A DNA stretch of 17,685 nt from Clostridia bacterium. GTDB lineage: Bacteria > Bacillota > Clostridia > Oscillospirales > CAG-272. The notes under the pieces are model-generated. The model did no database searches, was not told where the DNA came from, and was given only the letters and a program-made list of their open reading frames with translations. The position numbers were made by a program, and so were the translations under genes. Position 1 is the stretch's first letter, and each line of letters begins with the position of its first letter. The DNA lies in the NCBI GenBank assembly GCA_900753285.1, contig CAADYN010000021.1:1-17685 (forward strand), given 5' to 3'. Positions 7,218 to 15,399 of this stretch are shown piece after piece.

Positions 7218-7947
7218 AATACTAAAGCTCGAACACCTCGAAAAGAGCTTCGGCGACCATGTTGTGCTGAGAGATATAAACCTCTCCGTCAGCAAGGGCG
7301 AGGTAATCAGCGTAATCGGCTCGTCGGGTTCAGGCAAAAGCACAATGCTGAGATGCATAAATCTGCTCGAAGAACCGACGGGCGGCAGAATCATCTTTGA
7401 AGGAAACGATATCTCCGACAAAAAGAACAACGTCACCTCGTACCGCGCGAGAGTAGGAATGGTGTTCCAGCAGTTCAACCTGTTTAACAACATGAACGTG
7501 CTCGAAAACTGCGTCTGCCCACAGGTAACGGTGCTGAAAAAAAGCCGCGCGGACGCCGAAAAGACTGCACGGGAGTATCTCGCAAAGGTCGGAATGGACT
7601 CGTACATCAACGCCAGACCGAAGCAGCTCTCCGGCGGACAGAAGCAGAGAGTAGCCATAGCGCGTTCGCTCTCCATGCACCCCGACATAATACTGTTCGA
7701 CGAGCCGACCTCCGCTCTTGACCCCGAAATGGTAGGAGAGGTGCTTGAGGTAATGCAGTCTCTCGCGAAGTCGGGACTTACAATGATAGTCGTAACTCAC
7801 GAGATGGCATTCGCGCGCGACGTTTCCACAAGAGTAATCTTCATGGACGGCGGCGTAATTCTCGAGGACTCCACACCCGACGTTATCTTCAACACACCGA
7901 GGGAACAGAGGACAAAGGAATTCCTGACTAGATACCTCAATAACTGA
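7210..7947 (+). CDS. Lysine ABC transporter ATP-binding protein (GlnQ/HisP type)
   Basis: 245 residues, a normal length for the family. It hydrolyses ATP to drive import through the adjacent permease. The motifs are complete: Walker A GSSGSGKST (37-45), Q-loop Gln87 in VFQQFNLF, signature LSGGQ (140-144), Walker B ILFDEP (161-166), the D-loop SALD, and switch His197 in VVTHEM. The ribosome binding site AAGGAGG lies inside the end of the permease gene. A terminator follows directly, so the operon consists of three genes. Confidence 0.95.
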   Translation: MTEILKLEHLEKSFGDHVVLRDINLSVSKGEVISVIGSSGSGKSTMLRCINLLEEPTGGRIIFEGNDISDKKNNVTSYRARVGMVFQQFNLFNNMNVLENCVCPQVTVLKKSRADAEKTAREYLAKVGMDSYINARPKQLSGGQKQRVAIARSLSMHPDIILFDEPTSALDPEMVGEVLEVMQSLAKSGLTMIVVTHEMAFARDVSTRVIFMDGGVILEDSTPDVIFNTPREQRTKEFLTRYLNN

Positions 7948-7961
7948 AAAAAAGCATAAGT

Positions 7962-8008
7962 AAAACTGCCCTGCGATATTTTTTACCGCACAGGCAGTTT
8001 TGTTTTTT
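7962..8008 (+). terminator. Intrinsic terminator shared by convergent genes
   Basis: AAAACTGCC (7962-7970) pairs perfectly with GGCAGTTTT (7993-8001), with an inner TGCG/CGCA extension after a small bulge and then TGTTTTTT. It ends the lysine operon. On the minus strand the same hairpin is followed by only a short T run, so it can serve the convergent gene at 8007-9437 as well, probably less efficiently. Confidence 0.85.
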
Positions 8009-9437
8009 ACCAGAACGCGCTCTCGTCGGTGAGGACTATTCTGTCATCAGGAATTTCGAGCTTTTCATACGGATATCCCTTCGGGAAGAGGTACATCGGT
8101 TCCCATTCGTCGTTTCCGTCACTGTTCGTGCGTCCTTTTTCAAACGCTATGGTGTTCTTCGTCATGTATTCGCGATAGTAGTCCATATGGTCCTTGTTAA
8201 ACGGAGATTTGTTTCCCGTGTACATAGCACCTTCGTTCGGCACGAGCTTTTCTTCATTTAATAATATATGTCTCAGTCTCGGGAGCGAAACGTACTCACC
8301 GTTCTCATCCGTAAAGTACAGGCGGTATGTGGGGTCAAACATTACCCTCTTGCCGGACGGAAGGAAGCAGTCCACTACCACATGACAGTCGTTGAACGGC
8401 ACTTCGTACGGCATACAGGTAACGTGCTGAGCCTTGATTCCCTGCGAACGGAGGATGTCTGCAAGCATAATGGAAAGTCCGCGGCAGTTTGTTTCACAGT
8501 CGTGCTTTTCCTCAAACTCAAGGAAGTCCGCCATGGAGCGCGTTTTATAGTTCGGAATTCCCGCACCGTTTCCGTGTCTGAAGTGGTCGCCCATGAAGTC
8601 AAGGCAGGCGAAAGCAACGTCGTCCCCGCTCTTGCCCTCGATGTATGAGGAGAAACCGTACTTTTCAATGCCCTCCGGCAGCTTTTCGCCGAGTGTGAAT
8701 TCAGTTTCCACGTGCTCTGCTCCCGTATCATATTCAGCGCATTCGAGAAGTAGGTCGCGTCTTGTCTTTCCGTCGGGATAAGGGATTGGCGGGACGTAAT
8801 CTTTCAGTTCATTCGGCGTGTCGGACACCTTTTTGCACTCTATCTTCGGGAATGTTCCGTGATATATCTGCGTGTACTCGCCGACAAAGATTCCGTTTTC
8901 GGGACGCATATGGCAGACTCCACGGTTAGCGGCGTCGTTTATCATGTAAATCAAATCGCCGTCCTCGAACCATACGCAGTTGGGAAGCAGCTTTGTTTTT
9001 CCGTCAAACGAGAGCACGAGACGAATCTTTCCGTCAACGTCATGGATGTTTATCTGCACATCGTATGGTACGTTGGACTGATACTGTCCCACAAGCTCGC
9101 TGAGTGTAAGCGGATATCCCTCGGGAATTTCAACGGGATCTCCCGGCATGGAGTGGTGGTAGCTCTTTATCTCCGGCTCGGCGGGAACCAGAATAAATTC
9201 TACATCGTCCGTTTTGCCATCGTGCGTGCATTTGCCGATGAGTTTGTCTCCCTCGCGCTTCAAATCAAACTCCAAGCCGCACGCGGAAAGCTTTATCTTG
9301 TCTCCGTCGATGGTAAATTCCGGTGTTACGCCGTATTCTCCAATTTCCGCAAATTCGCATGACACTCTGCCGTCCTCGGTTATGTTTATCTGCGAATCGT
9401 AAAATTCGGGACAAGCCCATTTGCCCTTCAGTTCCAT
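8007..9437 (-). CDS. Transglutaminase-like domain protein, cytosolic
   Basis: 476 residues from the ATG at 9437, which has AGGTG at proper spacing. An in-frame ATG 11 codons earlier (9470) falls on the -10 box of the promoter and lacks a ribosome binding site. There is no signal peptide. The N-terminal 200 residues form two similar beta-rich units, each opening with a Gly-Lys-Trp or Gly-Gln-Tyr turn and QINI (DSQINITEDG; YDVQINIHDVDGK), resembling small lipocalin-like beta domains. The C-terminal half has the transglutaminase/protease-like core: Cys in ETNCRGLSIMLADILRSQG, His in NDCHVVVDCF and Asp in VMFDPTYRLYF, in triad order. Such proteins may cut or cross-link amide bonds; the true substrate is unknown. 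It is transcribed alone. Confidence 0.8.
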   Translation of the reverse strand: MELKGKWACPEFYDSQINITEDGRVSCEFAEIGEYGVTPEFTIDGDKIKLSACGLEFDLKREGDKLIGKCTHDGKTDDVEFILVPAEPEIKSYHHSMPGDPVEIPEGYPLTLSELVGQYQSNVPYDVQINIHDVDGKIRLVLSFDGKTKLLPNCVWFEDGDLIYMINDAANRGVCHMRPENGIFVGEYTQIYHGTFPKIECKKVSDTPNELKDYVPPIPYPDGKTRRDLLLECAEYDTGAEHVETEFTLGEKLPEGIEKYGFSSYIEGKSGDDVAFACLDFMGDHFRHGNGAGIPNYKTRSMADFLEFEEKHDCETNCRGLSIMLADILRSQGIKAQHVTCMPYEVPFNDCHVVVDCFLPSGKRVMFDPTYRLYFTDENGEYVSLPRLRHILLNEEKLVPNEGAMYTGNKSPFNKDHMDYYREYMTKNTIAFEKGRTNSDGNDEWEPMYLFPKGYPYEKLEIPDDRIVLTDESAFW

Positions 9438-9468
9438 ATTGTCACCTCGTTCTGTTGTTGTTGATTCC

Positions 9469-9497
9469 ATTGTAGCATAAATTTTTCCATTTGTAAA
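9469..9497 (-). promoter_or_regulatory. Promoter of the transglutaminase-like gene
   Basis: On the minus strand TTTACA (9497-9492) and TACAAT (9474-9469) lie 17 bases apart, with an extended TGC before the -10. The position excludes the upstream ATG at 9470 as the start. Confidence 0.7.
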
Positions 9498-9528
9498 TCA
9501 AGCTGTGACTGATTTTCTCAAGCAACAC

Positions 9529-9556
9529 TTGATTTTTGCAGATTTTCCGTTATTAT
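9529..9556 (+). promoter_or_regulatory. Probable promoter of the kinase gene
   Basis: TTGATT (9529-9534) and TATTAT (9551-9556) are 16 bases apart, in an AT-rich divergent region. The transcript would reach the ATG at 9639 after about 75 bases. Confidence 0.5.
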
Positions 9557-9638
9557 TAACAGATTAGTAATAATATAACGTATTATCCGTTTCCGCACAG
9601 TGGTATCATTTGAAATAATTCAACAAAACGAGGTCGAC

Positions 9639-10163
9639 ATGAAAGACAAAGGCACTATAATTATATTAAACGGTCCGTCAAGCTGCGGAAAGACCACCCT
9701 CTCGAAAAATCTCCAAAAGATATGGAAAACGCCCCTCTACCACCTCTCCTACGACATAGTTGATGGGTATATGACCCCGCGCACCTTTCCCTTCGCCGAC
9801 GAAAACGAAGCCGAGCACGATTTTCTCACGGTAATGTACGTCTCCGCCGCCGCTATAGCAAAAACGGGACGCGACGTGGTGATAGACAACTGCCTGTTCG
9901 ATACGCAGGACATCTACGAGATATCACGCGAGATAATGCACGACTGCGACACGGTTTTCGTCAGGATAAAGATATCGGAAGAAAATCTCGCCCGCCGCGA
10001 AAGGGAAAGAGGAAACCGCGCTATCGGCAAAGCTCTTTGGCAGAACGAGCACATCACGCCGAAGGACGACAGCGCGTATGATGTTATCGTATCCACCGAC
10101 GAGCCGAGTGAAGTTTGCGCGGCTAAAATAGCGGAATACATGACTGCGCGGGATAAGCAATAA
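9639..10163 (+). CDS. Chloramphenicol phosphotransferase-like P-loop kinase
   Basis: 174 residues from the ATG at 9639, chosen for its GAGGT ribosome binding site; a longer reading from 9600 would start at GTG with no such site. It matches the layout of the Streptomyces venezuelae chloramphenicol 3-O-phosphotransferase: IIILNGPSSCGKTTL (Walker A 12-19), Asp39 in HLSYDIVDGYM at the catalytic-base position, DVVIDNCLFD (the conserved acidic strand), VRIKISEENLARRERERGNR (an Arg-rich lid), and YDVIVSTDEPSEVCAAKIAEYM at the end. It probably phosphorylates a small hydroxyl-bearing molecule. Related genes are widespread in bacteria without shown resistance, so I do not call it a resistance gene. It stands alone between two promoters. 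Confidence 0.82.
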   Translation: MKDKGTIIILNGPSSCGKTTLSKNLQKIWKTPLYHLSYDIVDGYMTPRTFPFADENEAEHDFLTVMYVSAAAIAKTGRDVVIDNCLFDTQDIYEISREIMHDCDTVFVRIKISEENLARRERERGNRAIGKALWQNEHITPKDDSAYDVIVSTDEPSEVCAAKIAEYMTARDKQ

Positions 10164-10229
10164 ATTAACATTTTTAATTATTGCGCATAAATTTTTGAAT
10201 CAGTTTTATACATTATTCCGCAAAAGGTA

Positions 10230-10258
10230 TTGCAATTGAGAATTTTGTTTGATATAAT
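10230..10258 (+). promoter_or_regulatory. Promoter of the first tandem binding-protein gene
   Basis: TTGCAA (10230-10235) and TATAAT (10253-10258) are 17 bases apart, with TGA just before the -10. The sequence around it (TATAATGACA) also occurs before the second copy. Confidence 0.85.
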
Positions 10259-10296
10259 GACAGTGAAGATATTTACAGACTGCTTAGGAGAGTAAA

Positions 10297-11829
10297 ATGA
10301 AACACACAAAAAAGCTTGCACTGCTTCTTGCCGGAATAATTCTATCACAGAGCATCGCACTTTCAGGTTGCTCAGACTCCGTGGATTCCGACACCGAAAG
10401 CAGTACCGAAACGGAAAGTGTATCCGAGACATCGGACGAAACAAAAATCGAAGCTCCTGCCGAAACAACAGACGGACTTATCGGAATTGAAGTAGGCTAC
10501 GACTGGCAAGCCGGCGTCAAGAAAGCGGACTATGACGGTCATGTATTCAACATAATGAACGGCAACATACAAGACTGGTACGCATACCTGAATGTTACCG
10601 CAGAAGAGACTACCGGCGAGCCTGTAAACGACGCTGTATATGAGAGAATTCAAAGAACCAACGAATACCTCAACGTAAACGTTATAGAAACTATAGAAAG
10701 CGATGCTTCAAACGCGTTAAGGGCGCAGGTCAAAGCCGGTCTTGACGACTATGACGTAACATTGCAGGAGCTTATGCATTGCTATACTCTCGCCATCGAG
10801 GGAAACGCACTGGAGCTTAAATCCGAGGTTCCCGGACTTGACATGAGCGGCGTCTGGTGGGATCAGAACTCCATAAACGACCTTTCGATAAACAATAAGC
10901 TGTATTTTGTCACAAGCGATTTCGACACGACAAGGTTCGACAATATCCGTTCGCTGTACTTCAACAAACAGATCATCGAAAGCCACGGTCTTGAAAATCC
11001 CTACGACATAGTCGACAGCGGAAAGTGGACTATAGACAAGTTCATCGAAATGGCTGAAAAAACAGTATCTGACGCAGACGGCAACGGTGTTATGACCGAC
11101 ACGGACAGCTACGGCTACATCGGATATGTTGAGCTTGTGACAGACCTCATGCTGTGCGGCGCAGGAATAAAATACATAGACAAGGACCACGATACCGGTA
11201 TGCTCATCGACGGTACGACGGGAGAGAAAACAGTCGACGTTTATTCAAAAATATACCGTCTTCTCTGGGGCGGCTCCACGACCTTTGATATAAGACAGCC
11301 GCGCTTCAGTCAATATCTCCGCGGTTTGGGCGACAGAATACAGGAGCAGTTGTTTGTCGAGGACAGGGCGTTGTTCTATTCCGAATGCATGGCGTGGACA
11401 AGAGTGCTCCGCGAAATGGAAGCTGACTTCGGCGTTCTTCCTCCTCCGAAATACGATGAGGCGCAGGACAGATACTACTCGATTATAATAGATCCGTTCA
11501 TGCAAATGATACCGATAACGGCAAAAAATGCGGAAAGAACCGGCAATATTCTTGACGTTCTCGCGGCGGCTTCCCATGATACCGTAGTTGACGCATATGT
11601 TAACGTGACGCTTTCGGGAAAAGTTGCACGCGACGCGGACACCGTTCGTATGCTCAGACTTGTGTTTGACGACCTGTCCTACAGCATCTACTTCGCAAAG
11701 GTGCCGACCCGTTCTACCATTGTTACAAATATGGGCTCCGCTAAAGAAAATATCGTCTCCGCACTCAAAACAACGGGCAAGGTCGCAAACAAGGTGCTTA
11801 AAGAAATGAACGAAGAATTCTTTGACTGA
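10297..11829 (+). CDS. Extracellular solute-binding lipoprotein, tandem copy 1
   Basis: 510 residues. The lipoprotein signal has lipobox LSGC (Cys25), followed by a linker to about residue 58 rich in Ser, Thr, Glu and Asp and then the binding fold. Recognisable family features are SLYFNKQIIESHGL, SGKWTIDKFIEMAEK, a calcium-binding-type loop at 259-270 (DADGNGVMTDTD), and FGVLPPPKYDEAQDRYYS. AGGAGAG lies about 5 bases before the ATG. It has its own promoter, and no clear terminator separates it from copy 2. No permease or ATPase gene is near. The substrate is unknown; carbohydrate is the family's usual ligand. The high similarity to copy 2, including long identical DNA blocks, points to a recent duplication. 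Confidence 0.87.
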   Translation: MKHTKKLALLLAGIILSQSIALSGCSDSVDSDTESSTETESVSETSDETKIEAPAETTDGLIGIEVGYDWQAGVKKADYDGHVFNIMNGNIQDWYAYLNVTAEETTGEPVNDAVYERIQRTNEYLNVNVIETIESDASNALRAQVKAGLDDYDVTLQELMHCYTLAIEGNALELKSEVPGLDMSGVWWDQNSINDLSINNKLYFVTSDFDTTRFDNIRSLYFNKQIIESHGLENPYDIVDSGKWTIDKFIEMAEKTVSDADGNGVMTDTDSYGYIGYVELVTDLMLCGAGIKYIDKDHDTGMLIDGTTGEKTVDVYSKIYRLLWGGSTTFDIRQPRFSQYLRGLGDRIQEQLFVEDRALFYSECMAWTRVLREMEADFGVLPPPKYDEAQDRYYSIIIDPFMQMIPITAKNAERTGNILDVLAAASHDTVVDAYVNVTLSGKVARDADTVRMLRLVFDDLSYSIYFAKVPTRSTIVTNMGSAKENIVSALKTTGKVANKVLKEMNEEFFD

Positions 11830-11920
11830 TTCTGCGCGGAAAAAGTAAATTTTGTAATAATTCCGACTATTGTATATTAAATGTAAAGCCGCGCACTGTA
11901 CTATTTTACGAAAATCAGTA

Positions 11921-11949
11921 TTGCATAAGCGCAAGTTTTCTGGTATAAT
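11921..11949 (+). promoter_or_regulatory. Promoter of the second tandem binding-protein gene
   Basis: TTGCAT (11921-11926) and TATAAT (11944-11949) are 17 bases apart. It has the same geometry, TTGCA start and TATAATGACA context as the promoter of copy 1, so the duplicated unit seems to include the promoter. Confidence 0.85.
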
Positions 11950-11988
11950 GACAACAAGGGAAAATATTGACATTTAAAGGAGAGGAAT

Positions 11989-13530
11989 ATGAAACACACA
12001 AGAAAACTGGCGCTGCTGCTCACTCTGATAATGCTGTCGCAGAGCATCGCTCTCACAGGCTGCTCCGACAACACAACGACCGAAACCGGCGGCAGCACTA
12101 CAACCGCTCAGACCGAAACCACGTCCGACACTGCTAACGAAACCGATGGCGAGACTGCACCTGAGACAACTGACGGACTTATCGGAATTGAAACTAACTA
12201 TGACTGGAAAGCCGGAGTAAAGAAAGCCGACTATGAGGGCTACACCTACAACATCCTCAACGGCAACACCGCGACATGGTACTCCTACACCCTGGTAACG
12301 TCGGAAGAGACTACAGGCGAGCCGGTAAACGACGCGATTTACGAAAGAACCCAGCGCACAAACGAATTTCTGAATGTGAATGTAGTCGAGTCCAACATAA
12401 ACAATTCCCACGACGAGCTGAAAAAAACGGTGCAGGCGGGAACAAAGGACTACGACCTCGCGCTATGCTCCCTCATGACGGACTACGCGCTTGCGGTTGA
12501 AGGAAACATGCTTGAGCTGAACTCCGAGGTTCCCGGACTTGACATGAGCGGCGCATGGTGGGATCAGAACTCCATAAACGACCTCTCGATAAACAACAAG
12601 CTCTACTTTGTCACAAGCGACTTTGACACTACCAGGTTCGACAGTATCCGCTCGCTTTACTTCAACAAGCAGCTCTTCGAAAACTACGGTCTTGAAAATC
12701 CCTACGAAATAGTCGACAGCGGCAAGTGGACTATAGACAAGTTCATAGAGCTTGCGGAAAAGGGCGTGTCCGATGCTGACGGCGACGGAGCTATGACCGA
12801 CATGGACAACTACGGCTACATATGCTACGGCGAGCTTGCGGCTGACCTTCTATTCCGAGGCGCAGGAGTAAAATATGTAGACAAAGACCCCGAGACCGGC
12901 AGACTTATCGACGGCACAACAGGGGAAAAGACAGTTGACGTTTATTCAAAGATATACAGACTTCTCTGGGGCGGCAACACCACGTTTGACATAAGGCAGT
13001 CCCGTTTCAGCTCATATCTCCGCGGCAAGGGCGACAGAATCCAGGAAGAGCTGTTCACGGAAGGCAGAATACTGTTCTACTCCGAATGCATGGCTTGGAC
13101 GAGAGTGCTCCGCGAGATGGAAGCGGACTTCGGCGTTCTTCCTCCTCCGAAATACGATGAGGCGCAGGACAGATACTACTCCGTTATGCTCAACCCCTAT
13201 ATGCAGATGATTCCCGTGACGGTTGAAGATCCCGAAAGAAGCGGTCATGTGCTTGACGTTCTTGCGGCGGCTTCTCACGACACTGTAGTTGACGCGTATG
13301 TTAACGTAACTCTCTCCGGCAAGGTTGCACGCGATGCTGACACCGTTCGTATGCTCAGACTTGTGTTTGACGACCTTTCATACAACATCCACTTCGCAAA
13401 GATACCCACGCGTACTACCATTCAGTCATGCGTAAGCGGCGGCAAGGAAAATCTCACCTCCGCGCTTAAAGCCACAAGCAAGGTAATCACAAAGATACTT
13501 GACGTGACCAACGCCGACTTCTTCGATTAA
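11989..13530 (+). CDS. Extracellular solute-binding lipoprotein, tandem copy 2
   Basis: 513 residues, with lipobox LTGC (Cys25), a Thr/Glu-rich linker to about residue 60, and then the same binding fold as copy 1. The calcium-type loop is at 262-273 (DADGDGAMTDMD). From residue 180 onward most positions match copy 1; the linker and the region 130-165 have diverged, and the latter is where ligand preference could differ (inference). AAAGGAGAGG precedes the ATG. It ends at a strong bidirectional terminator. A partner transporter must be encoded outside the window. The ligand is unknown. Confidence 0.87.
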   Translation: MKHTRKLALLLTLIMLSQSIALTGCSDNTTTETGGSTTTAQTETTSDTANETDGETAPETTDGLIGIETNYDWKAGVKKADYEGYTYNILNGNTATWYSYTLVTSEETTGEPVNDAIYERTQRTNEFLNVNVVESNINNSHDELKKTVQAGTKDYDLALCSLMTDYALAVEGNMLELNSEVPGLDMSGAWWDQNSINDLSINNKLYFVTSDFDTTRFDSIRSLYFNKQLFENYGLENPYEIVDSGKWTIDKFIELAEKGVSDADGDGAMTDMDNYGYICYGELAADLLFRGAGVKYVDKDPETGRLIDGTTGEKTVDVYSKIYRLLWGGNTTFDIRQSRFSSYLRGKGDRIQEELFTEGRILFYSECMAWTRVLREMEADFGVLPPPKYDEAQDRYYSVMLNPYMQMIPVTVEDPERSGHVLDVLAAASHDTVVDAYVNVTLSGKVARDADTVRMLRLVFDDLSYNIHFAKIPTRTTIQSCVSGGKENLTSALKATSKVITKILDVTNADFFD

Positions 13531-13549
13531 TTCAGAATATCCTTAAATA

Positions 13550-13603
13550 AAAAATCCTCCGCAGCTGTGATTCACTAACGAATTCACGTTACGGAGGATT
13601 TTT
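13550..13603 (+). terminator. Long bidirectional intrinsic terminator
   Basis: A perfect 12-base-pair stem (13550-13561 with 13592-13603) has A-tracts on the left and T-tracts on the right, so it works in both directions between the convergent binding-protein and thioredoxin genes. The 30-base loop holds a smaller hairpin (GTGATTC with GAATTCAC, one bulge). Confidence 0.9.
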
Positions 13604-13608
13604 GGTTA

Positions 13609-14478
13609 TCAGCCTACAGCATTTATCGTAGCTTCATCTGCCGCGATGATATTGTCTATTCTTGTGTTTACTTCCTTCATTGTTGCATCGCTGTTTATGG
13701 CTCCTACTATCGGCTCTCCTACGATATTTCCCTGTCTGTCAACGAATACTGTCGTCGGGAACGCCATTATCTGCGCAGCGTACTGTGCGGCTTCACTGTC
13801 GGAGGCAAAGTAAATATTGCGGTATGTCGCGTTCTTTGCGGCAAGAAGAGATTTTGCTTCTTCTATTATCTTCTCGTTGCCGTCGAACGCTTCCACGTTT
13901 ACGCCGATAAGCTCACCGCCGCGCTCCTTCAGAGAATCGTTCAGTTCGCTCAGGTCTCCAAGCTCATTTACGCAAGGGGAGCATCCGTTGAACCAGAAGT
14001 TTATAACAGTAACGGCATTGTTCGCAAAGATACTGCTGTCCACGTCGTTTCCGTCAAAGTCCTTGCCCGCAAAGCTCGGGAAAACCGTATTTGCCGAACC
14101 GGGATTCATATCCGTTGTGCCGAGTTTTTCGCTCAGCGTCATTATTTCCTCTTCAATTTCGGCAATTCTTTCTGCATCCTTATCCAGAATCGCGCGGTCG
14201 TCGTCCGAGAGAAGGGCTGCGCAGGCTTCTATGTTCTTTTTAATGAACGTCGCATAGTCGTCGGTGTTGTTCATTGCCGCTTCCTTGTCGATATTGTTGA
14301 ATACTATATTCCATTGGTCGGCGTGCTCTGCGAAAAGTGCGTTTTCCTCATCGTACAGCTCGTTCATCCGGTTCTGTATTTCCTCAGCCGATGCGGTATC
14401 GTCCTTCTTTGAGCATGACACGACTGTTAGAAGCATGAGAGCCGCCGTAACAAGCGCGAGTATTTTCTTCAGTTTCAT
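13609..14478 (-). CDS. TlpA-like thioredoxin lipoprotein
   Basis: 289 residues. Lipobox VVSC (Cys22) anchors it outside the membrane. Residues 30-125 are helical and charged, with coiled-coil character (AERIAEIEEEIMTLSEKLG), a spacer not found in minimal TlpA. Residues 130-289 are the thioredoxin fold: FPSFAGKDFDG, VINFWFNGCSPC with the redox pair Cys166/Cys169, and the cis-proline in AFPTTVFVD (Pro241). It likely keeps extracytoplasmic cysteines reduced, or passes electrons to a reductase. It is the last gene of a three-gene operon, 12 bases after the polyferredoxin gene, with AAGGAGA upstream. No CcdA/DsbD gene is present, so the polyferredoxin is the likely reductant source (inference). 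Confidence 0.9.
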   Translation of the reverse strand: MKLKKILALVTAALMLLTVVSCSKKDDTASAEEIQNRMNELYDEENALFAEHADQWNIVFNNIDKEAAMNNTDDYATFIKKNIEACAALLSDDDRAILDKDAERIAEIEEEIMTLSEKLGTTDMNPGSANTVFPSFAGKDFDGNDVDSSIFANNAVTVINFWFNGCSPCVNELGDLSELNDSLKERGGELIGVNVEAFDGNEKIIEEAKSLLAAKNATYRNIYFASDSEAAQYAAQIMAFPTTVFVDRQGNIVGEPIVGAINSDATMKEVNTRIDNIIAADEATINAVG

Positions 14479-14490
14479 TTTAAGTTCTCC

Positions 14491-15399
14491 TTAATTAATT
14501 ATAGTTTTTTCGTTCGGTATCTTTACTTTTTCGCCGTTTCCGAAGCCGTAGCGGTATCTTATAGCATCGGTCGGGCATGACTTCACACATTTTCCGCAGC
14601 GTATGCATTCGGCATGGTTCGGGGATTTTGTCACGTCAACGTCCATCGGGCATATTCTTGCGCATTTTCCGCACGATACGCATTTTTTACTGTCCACCTT
14701 CATTCCGAGAAGCGTGAACTTGTTCATCACACCGTAGAACGCGCCGAGAGGACACAGCCACTTGCAGAACGGTCTGTACCACACAAGGCTCGCGAAAACC
14801 ACCGCCAGAAGAATTCCGAGCTTCCATGTGAACAGCCTGCCGAGAGTGTTTCTGATGCTTGTGTTCACTATAGCGAGGGGAATTGCGCCTTCAAGCACAC
14901 CCTGCGGGCAGATGTATTTGCAGAAGAACGGGTTTCCCATGCCGACCTCGTTTGTCACCACCGCAGGCAGAGTGAACACCATGATGGCAAGTATAATATA
15001 CTTGATGTATGTGAGGACACGAAGTTTTTTTGTTGAAAATTTTCTGAACGGAATCTTATTTATCAGCTCCTGAAACCACCCGAACGGGCACAGGAAGCCG
15101 CAGACAAATCTTCCGAGAAGCATTCCCACAAGCACGAGGAAGCCGAAAATGTACATCGACACGCTGAACTTTGACGAGCCGGCAACTGCCTGATACGCAC
15201 CTATCGGACAAGCGCCTGCCGCTCCCGGACACGAATAGCAGTTCAGCCCCGGCACGCACACTTTTTTAAAGTCCCCGCGGTATATCACACCTTTAAAGAA
15301 ATTCGGAATGTGTATGTTTGTCGCAACTGCCGCGCAAGCCTGAATCACCATGCGGTATTTTGCTATTGTTTTAGATAAAAATTTGTGTTTTTCAGCCAA
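14491..15399 (-). CDS. Membrane polyferredoxin (4Fe-4S, NapH-like)
   Basis: 302 residues starting at TTG (15399). That start overlaps the preceding gene's end (TTGGCTGA), so translation is probably coupled. Motifs in order: N-terminal CVPGLNCYSCPGAAGACPIGA (48-68); membrane segments interleaved with the Cys-Pro motifs CGFLCP (100-105), CKYICP (160-165) and CKWLCP (212-217); then two classical ferredoxin motifs, CVSCGKCARICP (Cys240, 243, 246, 250) and CIRCGKCVKSCP (Cys265, 268, 271, 275). This is the layout of NapH/NosR/CcoG-type proteins, which carry electrons across or into the membrane. Next to an exported thioredoxin it probably passes low-potential electrons to it; that partnership is inferred from operon order. 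The next in-frame ATG (codon 17) has no evident advantage. Confidence 0.9.
   Translation of the reverse strand: MAEKHKFLSKTIAKYRMVIQACAAVATNIHIPNFFKGVIYRGDFKKVCVPGLNCYSCPGAAGACPIGAYQAVAGSSKFSVSMYIFGFLVLVGMLLGRFVCGFLCPFGWFQELINKIPFRKFSTKKLRVLTYIKYIILAIMVFTLPAVVTNEVGMGNPFFCKYICPQGVLEGAIPLAIVNTSIRNTLGRLFTWKLGILLAVVFASLVWYRPFCKWLCPLGAFYGVMNKFTLLGMKVDSKKCVSCGKCARICPMDVDVTKSPNHAECIRCGKCVKSCPTDAIRYRYGFGNGEKVKIPNEKTIIN

Noticed and set aside
9438..9470. Start of the transglutaminase-like gene 11 codons earlier (ATG at 9470)
   Set aside because: It overlaps the predicted -10 box and has no ribosome binding site; the ATG at 9437 has AGGTG at good spacing.
9639..10163. Chloramphenicol resistance gene
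   Set aside because: Family resemblance alone does not show resistance; there is no mobile context and many relatives have other roles.
11245..11973. 242-codon open frame on the minus strand
   Set aside because: Antisense to the first tandem binding-protein gene; its C-rich, patternless protein mirrors a shadow seen in copy 2.
10297..13530. Tandem direct repeat as a mobile element
   Set aside because: No transposase, terminal inverted repeats or target duplications were seen; it is a gene duplication.
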